64,000 bases of DNA, from assembly GCF_900104185.1 (NCBI RefSeq), contig NZ_FNIZ01000009.1:84357-148356 (forward strand), written 5' to 3'. The DNA is from Halobacillus aidingensis. GTDB lineage: Bacteria; Bacillota; Bacilli; Bacillales; Halobacillaceae. The translations under genes and the position numbers were made by a program. The notes under the pieces were generated by a model. The model was given only the letters and a program-made list of their open reading frames with translations. It did not search any database and was not told where the DNA came from. Positions 8,066 through 16,135 of this stretch are shown here, piece after piece; within the stretch, counting starts at the first letter, position 1, and each line of letters opens with the position of its first letter.

Positions 8066-8656
8066 GTGAATTATCCCAATGGGAGACGTGGTTCCAAGAC
8101 AAATTTGGCTCCCAAAGGAAAAACAAAACCGGATTTCAGTAACAGGGGAATGTCACTGGAAGAAGACATTAATGTAACAAATGAATATTATCTGCAAGCA
8201 GGAGTCGCGGTGGTCCATAAAAAACCCACGCCTGTTCAAATTGTACAAGTGGATTACCCGAAGCGTAGCGCCGCTGTCATTAAAGAAGCGTATTTCAAAC
8301 AAGCCTCAACGACAGACTTTAATGGAGTTTATCGTGGGAAGTACATCGATTTTGAGGCTAAAGAAACGAAAAACAAAACGTCTTTTCCATTAAGTAACGT
8401 TCACCAACACCAGATTGACCATATGAGGGCTGTCCAAGCACATGATGGAATCAGCTTTATGATCATAAAGTTCACACCTCTGGACGAGACATACCTCCTT
8501 CCATCCTCAGCGATTTTTTCTTTTTGGGAAGATCAGTGGAATGGTGGAAGGAAATCGATTCCTTATGCTTACATCACAAATGAAGGAATCAAAATCCCTT
8601 TTCATTATCAGGCCAGGGTTCACTATGCCACTGCCATCGATAAGCTTTATTTCTGA
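8066..8656 (+). CDS. recU: Holliday junction resolvase RecU
   Basis: RecU cleaves four-way DNA junctions and modulates RecA during recombination and chromosome segregation. The 196-residue product starts MNYPNGRRG, continues [19 protein letters not shown], and carries the nuclease core: [22 protein letters not shown], with catalytic Asp in the TTDFNG region, and [17 protein letters not shown] with the E-x-K pair. GTG at 8066 is preferred over TTG at 8060 because AGGGAGG is 8 nt from the former and only 2 nt from the latter. It is co-transcribed with ponA (16-nt gap), the usual Bacillus pair. Confidence 0.97.
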   Translation: MNYPNGRRGSKTNLAPKGKTKPDFSNRGMSLEEDINVTNEYYLQAGVAVVHKKPTPVQIVQVDYPKRSAAVIKEAYFKQASTTDFNGVYRGKYIDFEAKETKNKTSFPLSNVHQHQIDHMRAVQAHDGISFMIIKFTPLDETYLLPSSAIFSFWEDQWNGGRKSIPYAYITNEGIKIPFHYQARVHYATAIDKLYF

Positions 8657-8672
8657 AATGGAGGAAATGTAA

Positions 8673-11399
8673 ATGGCCAACGATAGCCAGTCACGTACAG
8701 CAAGAAGAAAACAAAAGAAATCATCGAAAAAAGGAAAAAGCAATTCAAAATTCAAAAGGATTTTTATGACCCTCTTAACCATCGGAGTTGTTCTGATGTT
8801 AGGGGTTGGAGCACTATTCGCCTATTATGTCGCTACGGCTCCAAGTTTAGATGAATCGAAATTATCCGATCCATTCTCTTCCAAAGTTTATGACAAAAAC
8901 GGAGACTTGTTTGCTGATTTAGCCGGAGACGAACGACGGACGAAAATCACATACAACGACATTCCTACCGTTCTTGAAGACGCTGTATTAGCGACAGAAG
9001 ATGTACGCTTTTTCGATCATATCGGTATTGACTTCCGTAGAATCGGAGGCGCCGTACTGGCGAACATCACTGGCGGGTTCGGTGCTGAAGGAGCGAGTAC
9101 AATCACACAACAAGTCGTCAAAGAATCATTTTTGACGAAAGATAAAACCATAAAACGTAAAGTGCAAGAACAGTATTTGGCTATTAAGTTAGATCAGGAA
9201 TATTCCAAAGAAAAGATTTTAGAAATGTACCTGAATAAGATTTACTATGGTGCTGGGGCTTACGGGGTTGCTGAAGCTGCGGAAACTTATTTTGGTAAGA
9301 AAGAGCTCAGTGAGCTAACATTGCCTGAAGCTGCCCTATTGGCAGGTCTCCCTCAAAGGCCGAGTGGGTACATGCCATTTGAAAATCCAGATTTAGCGAA
9401 GGATCGAATGAACACGGTTCTTAGTTTGATGGTACAACATGGGAAAATAACAGAAGCTGAAGCAGAAGAAGCACGACAAGTGAAGATCGAAGACATGTTG
9501 ATTGAAAGACAACCTGAAAAAGAAGCACCATTCCAAGCGTTCCTGGATGAAGTGGAACGTGAAATTAAAGAGAAAATGGATGGTTCAGATATTTATAAGG
9601 ACGGGTTGAAAATTTATACAACGCTCGATCCTAAAGCTCAGGAACAAGTTCAGCAGCTCTTAAGTAATGAAGGCCCTACTCCGTGGCCAGACGAAAAATT
9701 AATGGCGGGAGTTGCTGTAACCGATACACAGACAGGTGCCATTCGAGCGATTGGTGGAGGCCGAAACTACCAAAAAGGTCAATTCAATACGGCCACACAA
9801 ATCAATCGTCAACCAGGTTCAACATTCAAACCGATTACAGCCTATGGACCAGCGATTCAATATAATAAAATGTCCACTTATCATCAGATTAAAGATGAAA
9901 AAACTGAATTTGACGTCAATAACGGATGGACACCCAATAATTTTGATAATAAGTTCAGAGGATGGGTATCAGCGAGATACGCTTTAAGCCGTTCATTAAA
10001 TATCCCAACCATTAAATTAATGGAAGAAACAGGGGTCGATAAAGCTGAAGAGTTCGCAAGTGGACTCGGCTTTAAGATACCTGAGAAAGGTTTTATGCTT
10101 TCAGATGCCATTGGAGGCGGAGTGGGAACAAACCCTAAAGAAATGGCGGCCGCCTACGCTGCCTTTGGTAATGAAGGTGTATATAATGAACCGCATACTG
10201 TAACAAAAGTCGAAGTACCTGGTGAAGGAACGATTGAACTGACTCCGGAGCCTAAGTCTGCAATGAACAGTTACACAGCATTCATGATCTCTAACATGCT
10301 ACAAACAACTATGAGTGAAGGTACAGGAACGGCAGCCAACGTACCTGGTGTACCTGACGCAGGAAAAACCGGAACGACAAACCGCGGGAATTCTGCATCA
10401 GACTCCTGGTTCAATGGGTACACAACGAACTATTCCATTTCCATTTGGTCTGGTTACGATGAAGAAGATCCAATGTCCCAGGCGGCAAAAGATATACCCA
10501 AACAGATTTACAAACCTTTGATGAGTCAATTGTCGCAAGGAATAGAAACTGCTGACTTTACTAAACCGGATTCCGTTGCATGGGTAGATGTAGAAAAAGG
10601 TTCCAGACCAGCACGTTTACCTAGTGAATATACACCTTCGGACCGGATTGTGACAGAACTATTCCATGTAGACAATCAGCCTTCTAAAGTATCAGAAACT
10701 TATCAGAAGCTGGATCCCGTCCAATCGTTGGCAGGTAAATTCAATGAAGAAACATCCAGTATAGATCTCTCTTGGTCCTACGGAAATACAGATGGAGTCA
10801 GTTTCCGTATTGCTGCCTCTATTGATGGTGGAGAAATGAGAGAATTGACAACAACGAAAGAAACGAGTGTCGAGATTACGAACGTTGATCCGGGTGCTTC
10901 CTACGAATTTGCTGTAGTGGTCATCAGTGATGACGATAATACAGCAAATAGTGATCCGGCTACCGTCAAAGTTCAAGCTCCAGGTTCTCTTGAACAGGAA
11001 AATCCTGAAGAATCCGAAGACGGAGAAAATCAGGAAGATGAAGAAGAAAACGCTGAAGGTGAAGGTCCTCCTGAAGAAAACAACGAGGGAGACGGACAAG
11101 GAAATAACGGCGGAAACGGTAACAATAACGGTGATGGTCAAGGCAATGATCAAGGCAATGATCAAGGCAATGATCAAGGCAATGATCAAGGCAATGATCA
11201 AGGCAACGGCCAAGGCAATGGACAAAACGATGGACAAGACGATGGATCTGAAAATAATAATGACAGTGAAAACGATGACCAAAATCAAAATGATGGTTCT
11301 GGTTCAGGTGGAGACAGTGGTTCAGACGGGAACAGTGGTTCTGATGAAGAACAACCGCCAGCTGAAGAGGATCAGGATAATCAACAAGATGCGGCCTAA
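8673..11399 (+). CDS. ponA: Class A penicillin-binding protein 1 (transglycosylase/transpeptidase)
   Basis: This bifunctional enzyme polymerises and crosslinks peptidoglycan at the septum and side wall. The 908-residue protein has a basic cytoplasmic tail (1-29), a membrane anchor (about 30-52) and a GT51 transglycosylase domain with ATEDVRFFDH (catalytic Glu109) and GASTITQQ. The transpeptidase domain has nucleophile Ser383 in STFKP, SRSLN and KTGTT. After a fibronectin-III-like region (about 690-775) comes a roughly 130-residue acidic tail of Gly, Asn, Asp, Gln and Glu, including GNDQ repeats. B. subtilis PBP1 also ends in a low-complexity tail, but of different composition. Confidence 0.97.
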   Translation: MANDSQSRTARRKQKKSSKKGKSNSKFKRIFMTLLTIGVVLMLGVGALFAYYVATAPSLDESKLSDPFSSKVYDKNGDLFADLAGDERRTKITYNDIPTVLEDAVLATEDVRFFDHIGIDFRRIGGAVLANITGGFGAEGASTITQQVVKESFLTKDKTIKRKVQEQYLAIKLDQEYSKEKILEMYLNKIYYGAGAYGVAEAAETYFGKKELSELTLPEAALLAGLPQRPSGYMPFENPDLAKDRMNTVLSLMVQHGKITEAEAEEARQVKIEDMLIERQPEKEAPFQAFLDEVEREIKEKMDGSDIYKDGLKIYTTLDPKAQEQVQQLLSNEGPTPWPDEKLMAGVAVTDTQTGAIRAIGGGRNYQKGQFNTATQINRQPGSTFKPITAYGPAIQYNKMSTYHQIKDEKTEFDVNNGWTPNNFDNKFRGWVSARYALSRSLNIPTIKLMEETGVDKAEEFASGLGFKIPEKGFMLSDAIGGGVGTNPKEMAAAYAAFGNEGVYNEPHTVTKVEVPGEGTIELTPEPKSAMNSYTAFMISNMLQTTMSEGTGTAANVPGVPDAGKTGTTNRGNSASDSWFNGYTTNYSISIWSGYDEEDPMSQAAKDIPKQIYKPLMSQLSQGIETADFTKPDSVAWVDVEKGSRPARLPSEYTPSDRIVTELFHVDNQPSKVSETYQKLDPVQSLAGKFNEETSSIDLSWSYGNTDGVSFRIAASIDGGEMRELTTTKETSVEITNVDPGASYEFAVVVISDDDNTANSDPATVKVQAPGSLEQENPEESEDGENQEDEEENAEGEGPPEENNEGDGQGNNGGNGNNNGDGQGNDQGNDQGNDQGNDQGNDQGNGQGNGQNDGQDDGSENNNDSENDDQNQNDGSGSGGDSGSDGNSGSDEEQPPAEEDQDNQQDAA
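11137..11224 (+). repeat. 12-bp tandem repeats in the ponA 3' end
   Basis: Five identical copies of a 12-bp unit that includes GGCAATGATCAA, plus degenerate flanking copies, encode GNDQ repeats in the PBP1 tail. All are in frame, so copy number can change without breaking the gene. Confidence 0.92.
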
Positions 11400-11401
11400 A
11401 C

Positions 11402-11438
11402 AAAAAATACCCTCTCGAAAATTCGAGAGGGTATTTTT
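11402..11438. terminator. Bidirectional terminator between ponA and nth
   Basis: AAAAATACCCTCTCG pairs with CGAGAGGGTATTTTT around an AAAATT loop. It ends both converging transcripts. Confidence 0.94.
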
Positions 11439-11439
11439 A

Positions 11440-12096
11440 TTAGGACTTCTCTTTCTTTTTCATTCGTTTTTGTCCTTCCCTGCACAGAAATAATAAAGGA
11501 CACTCTTCACAATTCGGACGCTGCGCTTTACAATGATAGCGGCCGAAAAAAATCATCCGGTGATGGGTCACACTCCACTCTTCCACCGGTATTTTCCTCA
11601 TCAACGTCTTTTCGACTTCCAACACAGAATCTTTCCATCGACAAAGAGCGAGGCGTTTGGAAACACGCTCCACGTGTGTATCCACTGCTATTGCAGGTTC
11701 ATCAAAAGCAACGGAAGCTACGACGTTTGCCGTTTTCCTCCCCACTCCTGCTAAACTTTCCAGCTCTTTTTTTGTCGGGGGAACTTCCCCATTAAATTTC
11801 TCCACAAGTGTTTGGGAAAGCTTCTTTATGTTCTTTGCCTTGTTCCTGTATAAGCCGATCCGTTTGATATCATCCTGGAGCTCTTCTAATGGAACAGCGA
11901 TATAGTCCTCGGGCTTTTTATATTTTTCAAAAAGGTGAGGGGTCACTTTGTTCACTAATGCATCTGTCGCTTGAGCAGAGAGAACGACAGCAACGAGGAG
12001 TTCAAAAGGATTGCTGTGTGTTAATTCGCACTCGGCCTCAGGAAACATTTCTTCAAACGTATCTAAACAATGACGGATTTGCTGTTTATTCAACAT
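11440..12096 (-). CDS. nth: Endonuclease III
   Basis: Nth removes oxidised pyrimidines and nicks abasic sites in base-excision repair. The 218-residue product has the helix-hairpin-helix LAGVGRKTANVV with the catalytic Lys in GRKTA, the catalytic Asp in AVDTHVERVSKRL, and the 4Fe-4S ligands in CKAQRPNCEECPLLFLC (C-x6-C-x2-C-x5-C). Length is typical. It lies 8 nt downstream of dnaD, as in B. subtilis. The ypoC gene that follows nth in B. subtilis is absent here. Confidence 0.97.
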   Translation of the reverse strand: MLNKQQIRHCLDTFEEMFPEAECELTHSNPFELLVAVVLSAQATDALVNKVTPHLFEKYKKPEDYIAVPLEELQDDIKRIGLYRNKAKNIKKLSQTLVEKFNGEVPPTKKELESLAGVGRKTANVVASVAFDEPAIAVDTHVERVSKRLALCRWKDSVLEVEKTLMRKIPVEEWSVTHHRMIFFGRYHCKAQRPNCEECPLLFLCREGQKRMKKKEKS

Positions 12097-12104
12097 CGTA
12101 TGTT

Positions 12105-12800
12105 TTAAGAATCCTCCTCCAACCAGTTATAGTAAAGGGAGATATCCCGCTTCTTATTTTCCTGCTTTTGTGTTTTTGGTGCCTGTTGGCCTTGGCGGAA
12201 CTGCTTGCCCTGTTCCCGGGCTTGCTCCACCGTTTTGACACCTTTACGTTTCCACTCCCTCAGGATGCGGTCAATGTATTTAAAATTCAATTTGCTCATT
12301 AATACAGCTTCTCTTAACGCGGCCTTGATCAATGCAGGGGATTGATCTTCCTCATCAAGCCATATATTGATGGTTTCAATTTCAAATGGAGACAGGGGTC
12401 TCCCGAATTCTTGCTCGAACAACGGAAAAATATTCTCATCATACGACCGGTCATTCGTTTGAGGTTTCGGTGATGCAGCAAAAAGTTTTTCCCACAAAGG
12501 CTCCAATGAATAGTACTCATTAAGCACACGATCTTCATTTTGATTTTGTTCAATCGTCATCATTCTTTTTTGTATCAGGCTTCTAAGCACTCGTGAACAT
12601 TCTTGCGCTGTAATGGAAAGATGAGCTGCCAGTTGTTCAGGTGTAGGAAAACCGTTGCCTTCTGTGCGAAAACGGTGGATTTGCAAAAGAACGACCAATT
12701 CTGTTTCATTCAACTTCAGCTGATGAAAATGTTCAAGAAGTTTGGTTGGAACGACCATTTGGTTATCCATGATGTTCTGAAAGCTTTGGTATTTAGCCAA
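12105..12800 (-). CDS. dnaD: DNA replication initiation/remodelling protein DnaD
   Basis: DnaD helps load the DnaC helicase during replication initiation and restart. Residues 1-110 form the winged-helix DDBH1 domain (LNETELVVLLQI, FPTPEQLAAHL). Residues 130-200 are the DDBH2 domain, containing RPLSPFEIETINIWLDEE and FKYIDRILREWKRKGVKTVEQA. The C-terminus ends in YYNWLEE. I start at TTG 12800 because GGAGGG lies 7 nt upstream; the in-frame ATG 27 nt earlier has no ribosome site. It forms a pair with nth and is separated from asnS by a terminator. Confidence 0.95.
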   Translation of the reverse strand: MAKYQSFQNIMDNQMVVPTKLLEHFHQLKLNETELVVLLQIHRFRTEGNGFPTPEQLAAHLSITAQECSRVLRSLIQKRMMTIEQNQNEDRVLNEYYSLEPLWEKLFAASPKPQTNDRSYDENIFPLFEQEFGRPLSPFEIETINIWLDEEDQSPALIKAALREAVLMSKLNFKYIDRILREWKRKGVKTVEQAREQGKQFRQGQQAPKTQKQENKKRDISLYYNWLEEDS

Positions 12801-12834
12801 ATCAATCCCTCCATTCTTAATCTTCATGGAATGA

Positions 12835-12872
12835 AAAACACCGATACGCCACAGGCGTTAAATCGGTGTTCG
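12835..12872 (-). terminator. Terminator after asnS
   Basis: AACACCGAT and ATCGGTGTT pair around an inner GCC/GGC stem, followed by TTTTT on the minus strand. It separates asnS from dnaD. Confidence 0.85.
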
Positions 12873-12892
12873 TTCATCCACATGATTGGTGA

Positions 12893-14185
12893 TCACGGGT
12901 AAAGTCGATTCAATAAACGAGGGAATGGAATAGTCTCGCGAACGTGCTCGACTCCTGAAATCCAAGCGACCGTACGTTCAAGTCCTAATCCGAAGCCAGA
13001 GTGTGGAACACTGCCGTATTCACGTAATTGTAAGTACCATTTGTACGCATCCCCTGTGAGATCATGTTCCTCATACCTCTGTTTCATTAACTCCAGATCA
13101 TCGATACGTTGAGATCCACCGATGATTTCACCATATCCTTCTGGGGCGATCAAATCTGCACATAGAACCACTTCTGGGCGCTCAGGATCTGGCTTCATAT
13201 AGAACGCTTTGATATCAGAAGGGTAATTCGTAATGAAAACAGGCTTATCATAGCTTTCAGCAATAGCTGTTTCATGTGGGGCTCCAAAATCTTCTCCCCA
13301 TTCGATATCATCAAATCCTTTATCTTTCAAAAGTTGGATGGCATCGTCATAACTAATGCGCGGGAATGGAGCTTGAATTTTTTCAAGTTTCTCTGTGTCA
13401 CGACCGAGTGCATCAAGTTCAATCTTACAGTTTTTAAGAACCGATTGAACGACATGAGAAACATACTGTTCCTGTACTTGAAGACTGTCTTCATGGTCCA
13501 TGAAGGCCATTTCAGGCTCAATCATCCAGAATTCAATCAAATGACGGCGGGTTTTTGATTTCTCAGCACGGAACGTTGGTCCGAAACTGAATACTCGTCC
13601 AAACGCCATCGCCGCAGCTTCCATGTAAAGCTGACCACTTTGAGACAAGTAGGCATCTTCATCAAAATATTTCGTATGGAAGAGTTCTGTCGTTCCTTCC
13701 GCCGATGATCCCGTAAGAATAGGAGGGTCAATTTTGACATACCCATTGTCATTGAAAAATTCGTAAGTGGATCGAATGATTTCATTTCGTACTTTCATGA
13801 CGGCATGTTGACGCTTAGATCGTAACCACAAATGGCGGTGATCCATCAGGAACTCTGGACCGTGTTCCTTTGGTGTGATTGGATAGTCGACAGCTTCGTG
13901 AATGACTTCAAAATCTTTCACTTGCATTTCATACCCAAGTGGCGAACGAGTATCTTCCACGATCACACCTGTCACATAAAGAGAAGACTCCTGTGTTAAA
14001 GCCTTAGCATCTTGAAACTTATCTTCCCCGATTTCTGCTTTAACGACGATCCCTTGCATAAATCCTGTTCCATCACGAAGTTGCAAGAATGCAATTTTAC
14101 CACTGGAGCGTTTGTTACTAAGCCAAGCTCCTAACGTCACTTCTTCGCCTACATATTTTGATACTTCAGAAATAGTTGTTTTCAC
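12893..14185 (-). CDS. asnS: Asparaginyl-tRNA synthetase
   Basis: AsnRS charges tRNA-Asn. The 430-residue class IIb enzyme has an N-terminal OB-fold anticodon domain (about 1-105, [24 protein letters not shown]). Motif 2 lies in [32 protein letters not shown] and motif 3 in [15 protein letters not shown] near the C-terminus. [12 protein letters not shown] marks the substrate loop. Length equals that of B. subtilis AsnS. It lies 18 nt after aspB, which makes oxaloacetate-linked aspartate, so the pair joins aspartate-family metabolism with translation. No T-box leader is visible. Confidence 0.98.
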   Translation of the reverse strand: MKTTISEVSKYVGEEVTLGAWLSNKRSSGKIAFLQLRDGTGFMQGIVVKAEIGEDKFQDAKALTQESSLYVTGVIVEDTRSPLGYEMQVKDFEVIHEAVDYPITPKEHGPEFLMDHRHLWLRSKRQHAVMKVRNEIIRSTYEFFNDNGYVKIDPPILTGSSAEGTTELFHTKYFDEDAYLSQSGQLYMEAAAMAFGRVFSFGPTFRAEKSKTRRHLIEFWMIEPEMAFMDHEDSLQVQEQYVSHVVQSVLKNCKIELDALGRDTEKLEKIQAPFPRISYDDAIQLLKDKGFDDIEWGEDFGAPHETAIAESYDKPVFITNYPSDIKAFYMKPDPERPEVVLCADLIAPEGYGEIIGGSQRIDDLELMKQRYEEHDLTGDAYKWYLQLREYGSVPHSGFGLGLERTVAWISGVEHVRETIPFPRLLNRLYP

Positions 14186-14203
14186 ACTAAAACCTCCAAA
14201 AGC

Positions 14204-15388
14204 TTAAGATTGATGTTTGTTTACAAAACGTTCGATTCGATCAGCTGCTTTTTCAAGCTGATCCAGAGATGTCGCATAGGACAGGCGCACATTATCAGGG
14301 CTTCCGAATCCAGACCCAGGGACGAGCGCAACTTTTTCTTCATCTAATAGAGCTTTCACCCATGCATCCACGTTCTCAAAGCCACCCTGTTCAACTGCTT
14401 CTTTCACATTCGGGAAAAGGTAAAAAGCGCCGGATGGTTTCGCACAGTTCACACCAGGAATTTGAACAAGACGCTTGTGAAGCACGTCCAGCCGCTCTTT
14501 GAACGCTTCTTTCATTTCGTCTACTTTTTCTTCAGATGCCGTATAAGCAGCGAGTGCTGCGTACTGGGCAATGGTCGTCGGATTAGATGTCGAATGGGAA
14601 GCCATATTGGACATCGCTTTAATGATCGTTTTATTTCCCGCAGCGAAACCGATTCTCCACCCTGTCATAGAATGGGACTTGGAAACCCCGTTGATAATAA
14701 TCGTTTGATCATAGAGTTCTTTTGACAGCTGAGCTACGGAAACATGTTTTTCATCTGTATAGATCAATTTTTCGTAGATTTCATCCGATACAATCAGGAC
14801 ATCATGCTCAAGGCACACTTCGCCGAGCGCCTTTAATTCTGATTCCGAGTACATCATACCTGTCGGGTTACTTGGTGAATTAATGATCACAGCTTTCGTT
14901 TTAGGTGTGATGGCTTCTTTCAGTTGCTCTGGTGTAAGCTTAAAGTCATTGGATTCCTCTGCTGAAACAATCACAGGCGTACCTTCAGCGAGTTTTATCT
15001 GTTCTGGATAACTGACCCAGTATGGAGCCGGAACGATGACTTCATCCCCCTTATTCAAGAGGACCTGGAACAAAGTGAACAATGCATGTTTCGCACCTGT
15101 GGTAACGATGATTTGTTCATTTGTGTAGGTTAGGTCTTGGTCGCGTTTCAGTTTTGCTGTAATGCTGTTCTTCAGCTCAGGAACACCGCCAGCTGGTGTG
15201 TATTTCGTCATTCCCTCATCCATCGCACGCTTGGCAGCATCCAAAATATAAGAGGGTGTATTGAAATCGGGCTCGCCAGCTCCCAATCCAATCACATCAT
15301 GACCTTCTGCCTTCAATGCTTTCGCTTTGGCTGTGATTGCCAATGTTGTTGATGGTGTTAAAGCTTGCACGCGTTGTGCTAATTCCAT
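14204..15388 (-). CDS. aspB: Aspartate aminotransferase AspB
   Basis: AspB is a PLP enzyme that exchanges the amino group between glutamate and oxaloacetate. The 394-residue protein belongs to the class I fold, subgroup I-gamma: GLGAGEPDFNTP near the N-terminus, SPSNPTGMMYSE, the PLP Lys in NGVSKSHSMTGWRIGF, and the C-terminal NVRLSYATS carboxylate-binding Arg. Length matches B. subtilis AspB (393). The operon order ypmA-ypmB-aspB-asnS is conserved. Confidence 0.97.
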   Translation of the reverse strand: MELAQRVQALTPSTTLAITAKAKALKAEGHDVIGLGAGEPDFNTPSYILDAAKRAMDEGMTKYTPAGGVPELKNSITAKLKRDQDLTYTNEQIIVTTGAKHALFTLFQVLLNKGDEVIVPAPYWVSYPEQIKLAEGTPVIVSAEESNDFKLTPEQLKEAITPKTKAVIINSPSNPTGMMYSESELKALGEVCLEHDVLIVSDEIYEKLIYTDEKHVSVAQLSKELYDQTIIINGVSKSHSMTGWRIGFAAGNKTIIKAMSNMASHSTSNPTTIAQYAALAAYTASEEKVDEMKEAFKERLDVLHKRLVQIPGVNCAKPSGAFYLFPNVKEAVEQGGFENVDAWVKALLDEEKVALVPGSGFGSPDNVRLSYATSLDQLEKAADRIERFVNKHQS

Positions 15389-15403
15389 AAACGTTCACTC
15401 CTT

Positions 15404-15889
15404 TTACTCATTCTGTCTGAAAGCAAAACGCTGATCAAACGCTTCACCCTGCAATGTAAAATAATCCAGTACGTAACGGTTCTGTTCATCGATATAAGTC
15501 AATTGAAAGACAGGTTCGTTTTCCTCAAAACCATATTGTATATCCTTGAATGTACAATTGGAGCATGTATTCCCCCACCGGGAGCGCATCTCCTCCAAAG
15601 GCAGCGCTTCTTCTTCAGGAACCTCATCAAGGATCTTTTTTTCCTTGATGTCCATGAATAAAATAGATGCTTCTTTGGATTCGTTGATTCCTTGGACGAT
15701 ATGAAATTCTCTTTCGCCATGGTATGTAGAAACATGGTCGATCCTTGTAAGGTCCCCTTGTTCTCTAGCAATCGCTTCTGCTTGAGGGTGACCCTCTTTC
15801 CGGTCCTGATTCACATCTATATATACCCATAGGAAAAGGATAAAAGCTAGAATAAAGAGGGTTCCTACTATCGCAAGGCTCCACTTCAA
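15404..15889 (-). CDS. ypmB: YpmB/TseB-like cell-wall elongation regulator
   Basis: From the TTG at 15889 the product has 161 residues: a membrane anchor (about 5-25) and an extracellular domain with two PepSY-like halves. YpmB (TseB) of B. subtilis interacts with PBP2A and affects side-wall growth. The start is uncertain. The TTG lies 4 nt after the ypmA stop and has no clear ribosome site, so translation would be coupled. Several in-frame ATG codons (15955, 15940, 15937, 15931) lie upstream inside ypmA. The core contains the Cys pair CSNC, which could form a disulfide outside the cell. Confidence 0.8.
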   Translation of the reverse strand: MKWSLAIVGTLFILAFILFLWVYIDVNQDRKEGHPQAEAIAREQGDLTRIDHVSTYHGEREFHIVQGINESKEASILFMDIKEKKILDEVPEEEALPLEEMRSRWGNTCSNCTFKDIQYGFEENEPVFQLTYIDEQNRYVLDYFTLQGEAFDQRFAFRQNE

Positions 15890-15893
15890 CCAA

Positions 15894-16064
15894 CTAGGTA
15901 CGGTAAATGGTGAAGACTGCGGTCTCAGCATCGTCATCATCCAGTGCCAACCCAAACATCAGATTATTTTCTTTCAGTGTGCGGTTCAATGTATCGACAA
16001 TTTTATAAAGATCATCAGACTTTTGGATTCTGACCGTCGATAACGTTTCAATCTTATTTTCCAT
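15894..16064 (-). CDS. ypmA: YpmA family protein (DUF4264)
   Basis: This 56-residue ORF starts MENKIETLSTVRIQKSDDLY and ends ALDDDDAETAVFTIYRT, nearly the same as B. subtilis YpmA. GGAGG is 9 nt upstream of the ATG at 16064. Its function is unknown. It lies between dinG and ypmB as in other Bacillaceae. Confidence 0.93.
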   Translation of the reverse strand: MENKIETLSTVRIQKSDDLYKIVDTLNRTLKENNLMFGLALDDDDAETAVFTIYRT

Positions 16065-16135
16065 CGGTTAAAAACCTCCATTGTGCGGGGTCCGCTTTTT
16101 ATTATAACAGGTTCGTCTAGTCCAATGCGCTAGCG

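Noticed and set aside
11137..11224. Possible CRISPR-like or minisatellite locus
   Set aside because: 12-bp in-frame repeats inside ponA.
10692..11288. A 198-codon minus-strand frame in the ponA tail
   Set aside because: Composed of Ile/Val runs caused by the low-complexity coding strand; a shadow of ponA.
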